From assembly GCA_020627425.1 (NCBI GenBank), contig JAHKXX010000064.1:1-6929 (forward strand): a stretch of 6,929 bases of DNA, in the 5' to 3' direction. Every line of letters begins with the position of its first letter. The first letter of the stretch is position 1. The stretch comes from a bacterium (lineage in GTDB: Bacteria; Bacillota; Clostridia; Oscillospirales; Acutalibacteraceae). The notes below the pieces were generated by a model, which was given only the letters and a program-made list of their open reading frames with translations, was not told where the DNA came from and searched no databases. Both the position numbers and the translations under genes were made by a program. Below are positions 5,604 to 6,929 of the stretch, piece by piece.

Positions 5604-5906
5604 ATTTATACCTCGAACCCCGGTGTTTATCAATATTTCGACGATTTCTCGTTTTTGACAAATGGCGTATTTTTGCGTCTGATACATCGTTTTGAAGCGA
5701 AAACATGAACAGCTTTTGATCTGTTTTTACGAGACTTGCAGGCACTTCACAGCACCTAAAATTATCTGACCGATCTCTCTGAGAATAGTATACGCGCGCT
5801 CTCTGTAAATAAGAGAGTAGCTGCCGTTCACTATGCCGCTGTATGGATAGAAAGAAGGGGACAGAAACAAAAGATTTTCTGAAACTGTCCCAAAATTCAC
5901 ATTTTA
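5604..5906. other. Non-coding stretch between the two tRNA-Thr repeats
   Basis: No gene is supported here. Small inverted repeats are visible: CTCTCT/AGAGAG (5799-5804 and 5812-5817) and GGGACAG/CTGTCCC (5858-5864 and 5885-5891, 20-base loop). A 102-codon minus-strand frame crosses it, but it starts inside the tRNA-Thr terminator, lacks a ribosome binding site and looks like no known family. If the flanking tRNA repeats are attachment sites, this is the remnant of what lay between them. Confidence 0.5.
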
Positions 5907-5944
5907 ACAAAAACAGCGACTTTCGGTATCACTCGAAAGCCGCT
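5907..5944 (-). terminator. Intrinsic terminator of the tRNA-Asp/tRNA-Thr operon
   Basis: On the minus strand AGCGGCTTTCG (5944-5934) pairs with CGAAAGTCGCT (5925-5915), 11 pairs with one G-T wobble, followed by GTTTTTGTT. It begins 17 bases after the encoded CCA of tRNA-Thr. Confidence 0.85.
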
Positions 5945-5961
5945 TGTTTTCTATATTTCTG

Positions 5962-6037
5962 TGGAGCTGATAACGAGATTTGAACTCGTGACCTCATCCT
6001 TACCGAGGATGCGCTCTACCTACTGAGCTATATCAGC
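5962..6037 (-). tRNA. tRNA-Thr (anticodon GGT)
   Basis: The cloverleaf is complete. The acceptor stem GCTGATA/TATCAGC and D-stem GCTC/GAGC are intact. The anticodon stem CATCC/GGATG holds the loop TCGGTAA, and the T-stem is ACGAG/CTCGT with loop TTCAAAT. The discriminator is T and the CCA (5964-5962) is encoded. Anticodon GGT reads ACC and ACT threonine codons. Position 33 is C instead of the near-universal T; the usual bacterial tRNA-Thr loop is TTGGTAA. The same C is present in the partial copy at 5536-5577. It is the second gene of a minus-strand tRNA operon, 32 bases after tRNA-Asp. Confidence 0.95.
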
Positions 6038-6069
6038 AAAAATCGAACTCTCCCGAATGAGAGAGTTCG
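6038..6069 (-). promoter_or_regulatory. Terminator-like hairpin between tRNA-Asp and tRNA-Thr
   Basis: On the minus strand CGAACTCTC (6069-6061) pairs perfectly with GAGAGTTCG (6052-6044). ATTTTT follows and runs directly into the first base of tRNA-Thr. It has the form of an intrinsic terminator but lies inside the tRNA transcript. It may cause partial termination or be a processing signal. Confidence 0.6.
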
Positions 6070-6146
6070 TGGCGATCCGGAACGGGATCGAACCGTCGAC
6101 CTCTAGCGTGACAGGCTAGCGTTCTAACCAGCTGAACTACCGGACC
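6070..6146 (-). tRNA. tRNA-Asp (anticodon GTC)
   Basis: The cloverleaf is complete, with acceptor stem GGTCCGG/CCGGATC (one G-T pair) and anticodon stem CTAGC/GCTAG around the loop CTGTCAC. The anticodon is GTC, position 33 is the normal T, the T-loop is TTCGATC, the discriminator is G and the CCA (6072-6070) is encoded. It reads GAC and GAT. It is the first gene of the tRNA operon, about 37 bases after the predicted start site. Confidence 0.97.
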
Positions 6147-6188
6147 GTATTTACTTTATGAGATCAGTTTCACACTGACTGCCTGTTT

Positions 6189-6217
6189 ATAATAACATAT
6201 CGTGGCTTGTTTGTCAA
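6189..6217 (-). promoter_or_regulatory. Promoter of the tRNA-Asp/tRNA-Thr operon
   Basis: On the minus strand a perfect TTGACA (6217-6212) is followed after 17 bases by TATTAT (6194-6189, 5 of 6 matches). Transcription would start near 6183. A small hairpin, TCAGT/ACTGA (6178-6174 and 6168-6164), lies in the leader before tRNA-Asp. Confidence 0.85.
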
Positions 6218-6322
6218 CAGATTTGATTCAAAAAATTATCATCAGGCTCTATGCCGTACTGCGGTGCCTGCTTCGGACAGCCGCACACAGGCACTGAGCG
6301 TGCAGCAAAACAAAGACAAGAG

Positions 6323-6601
6323 TCAGACTACGGCTACCTTTATGTTTCTGGAGACAAGGCACTGCATAATATCCTGCCTGTTATCATCTATGTTTATCGT
6401 TATGCTTTCATCCTGCTTTCGGCTTACGGACATCGTATTCTCACCGTCGGCTCCGAACATTACAAAATCAATGTCTTTATAGTCTATGCTTATCCTGCCG
6501 CCGAATGTCCGTTCTAAGGTAAGCGCACCGTCGCCGAAGCTCAGCTTATATGTTTTTTCTTTTTTGCCATCTTTGTTATAAGTGACCTTAAAAAACTTCA
6601 C
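6323..6601 (-). CDS. Small hypothetical protein, 92 residues
   Basis: I do not recognise this family. With the GTG start at 6601-6599 the protein has 92 residues, MKFFKVTYNKDGKKEKTYKL at its start, ending IKVAVV. It is soluble, with no signal peptide or membrane segment, and is rich in alternating hydrophobic and polar residues that suggest beta strands. A small beta-barrel, perhaps PH-like, is possible but is only an impression. A longer frame opens at 6655, but the predicted start of transcription is near 6640, so that start is unlikely. GGGG at 6612-6609, seven bases upstream, fits the GTG at 6601. The gene stands alone between its promoter and the tRNA operon, on the same strand. No clear terminator was found after its stop. 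Confidence 0.65.
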   Translation of the reverse strand: MKFFKVTYNKDGKKEKTYKLSFGDGALTLERTFGGRISIDYKDIDFVMFGADGENTMSVSRKQDESITINIDDNRQDIMQCLVSRNIKVAVV

Positions 6602-6645
6602 ACTATCACCCCGTGACAGAATAGCCCTCACTGACCGCTTTGTAT

Positions 6646-6674
6646 AGTCTAACACAGATTATACTCATTGTCAA
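6646..6674 (-). promoter_or_regulatory. Predicted promoter of the 92-residue protein gene
   Basis: On the minus strand a perfect TTGACA (6674-6669) is followed after 17 bases by TAGACT (6651-6646, 4 of 6 matches). The start site near 6640 gives a leader of about 38 bases to the GTG at 6601 and rules against the upstream start at 6655. Confidence 0.65.
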
Positions 6675-6734
6675 ATTTGTATCAATTTTGCAACCAAAAT
6701 TACAGATATTTGTTAGAAATGAAATCGTATCGAC

Positions 6735-6929
6735 GAGCCGCCGGCGGAGTGCCTCCGCAGTCGATTCGCGCACTGTTGTTTTCGTTACCGCCTACCTTTT
6801 TGGCACGCGCCGGCGAGCCGCCGGTGGCAATTCGCGCACTCGAGTCGGTGTTGCCGTCCACTTTATTGGCACGCGTACAGGCTTGGTTTATTGTCCCTCT
6901 CCATCCGCGTCACGGCGCTTACGCGCCGC
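6735..6929 (-). repeat. GC-rich interspersed repeat, copy 3, cut by the window edge
   Basis: Read on the minus strand, this shows the same blocks in the same order as copies 1 and 2. A head hairpin GGCGC-GTAA-GCGCC leads into GTGACGCGGAT, AATAAACC, GTACGCGTGCC, GGCAACACC and AGTGCGCGAATTG. A second, shorter unit follows, ending in GCGGAG-gca-CTCCGC (6758-6744). A GAGCCGCCGG block recurs at 6735-6744 and 6815-6824, about 80 bases apart. The left arm would lie beyond the window. The head hairpin differs from copy 2 (GGCAC/GTGCC) by a change that keeps pairing. It lies about 60 bases upstream of the promoter of the 92-residue gene. Confidence 0.8.

Noticed and set aside
5602..5910. 102-codon minus-strand frame
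   Set aside because: It starts inside the tRNA operon terminator, has no ribosome binding site, and its composition does not look like a protein family I know.
6207..6517. Two plus-strand frames opposite the 92-residue gene
   Set aside because: They are antisense to a gene that has its own promoter and ribosome binding site, and one starts inside the -35 side of the tRNA promoter.

Overview
The window looks like a chromosomal stretch from a low-to-mid GC member of the Clostridia, most likely a Ruminococcus-type gut Oscillospiraceae. This is an inference from several signs. The promoters are Firmicutes-like (TTGACA/TATAAT), the Shine-Dalgarno sites are strong, and the tRNA genes encode their CCA ends. 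HPr carries the regulatory Ser46 context, ATA is used freely for Ile, and the spacers are very AT-rich. No species can be named from the sequence alone.

Layout. Positions 1-669 hold no gene: an AT-rich stretch, then a GC-rich interspersed repeat (about 332-540), then a promoter and leader. Positions 670-2730 (+) encode an EF-G paralogue of the EF-G2 type with degenerate GTPase motifs, closed by a strong terminator. Positions 2731-3296 hold a short palindrome and a larger copy of the same repeat (about 2903-3210), with two 100-bp units. The repeat runs straight into the promoter of the general PTS operon. ptsH (HPr, 3297-3560) and ptsI (Enzyme I, 3607-5244) follow, ending in a terminator that contains the ptsI stop codon. 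Positions 5245-5961 are non-coding: a solo repeat hairpin, a 42-bp 3'-half copy of a tRNA-Thr gene, and several terminators. A minus-strand tRNA operon (tRNA-Asp then tRNA-Thr, 6146-5962) has its own strong promoter. A small minus-strand gene for a 92-residue protein (6601-6323) comes next. The last 195 bases are a third large repeat copy in minus orientation.

How the parts work together. HPr and Enzyme I pass phosphate from PEP to sugar-specific PTS proteins; HPr Ser46 suggests a further role in carbon-catabolite control. The neighbouring EF-G2 may be linked to nutrient state, as an EF-G2 is in Bacteroides, but that link is inferred only from adjacency and motif loss. The most distinctive non-coding feature is the repeat family. 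Its short terminal hairpin is kept by compensatory changes, and each of its three large copies lies upstream of a gene and points toward it. A second notable feature is the partial tRNA-Thr copy with its own terminator, which reads like a fossil integration or duplication scar.
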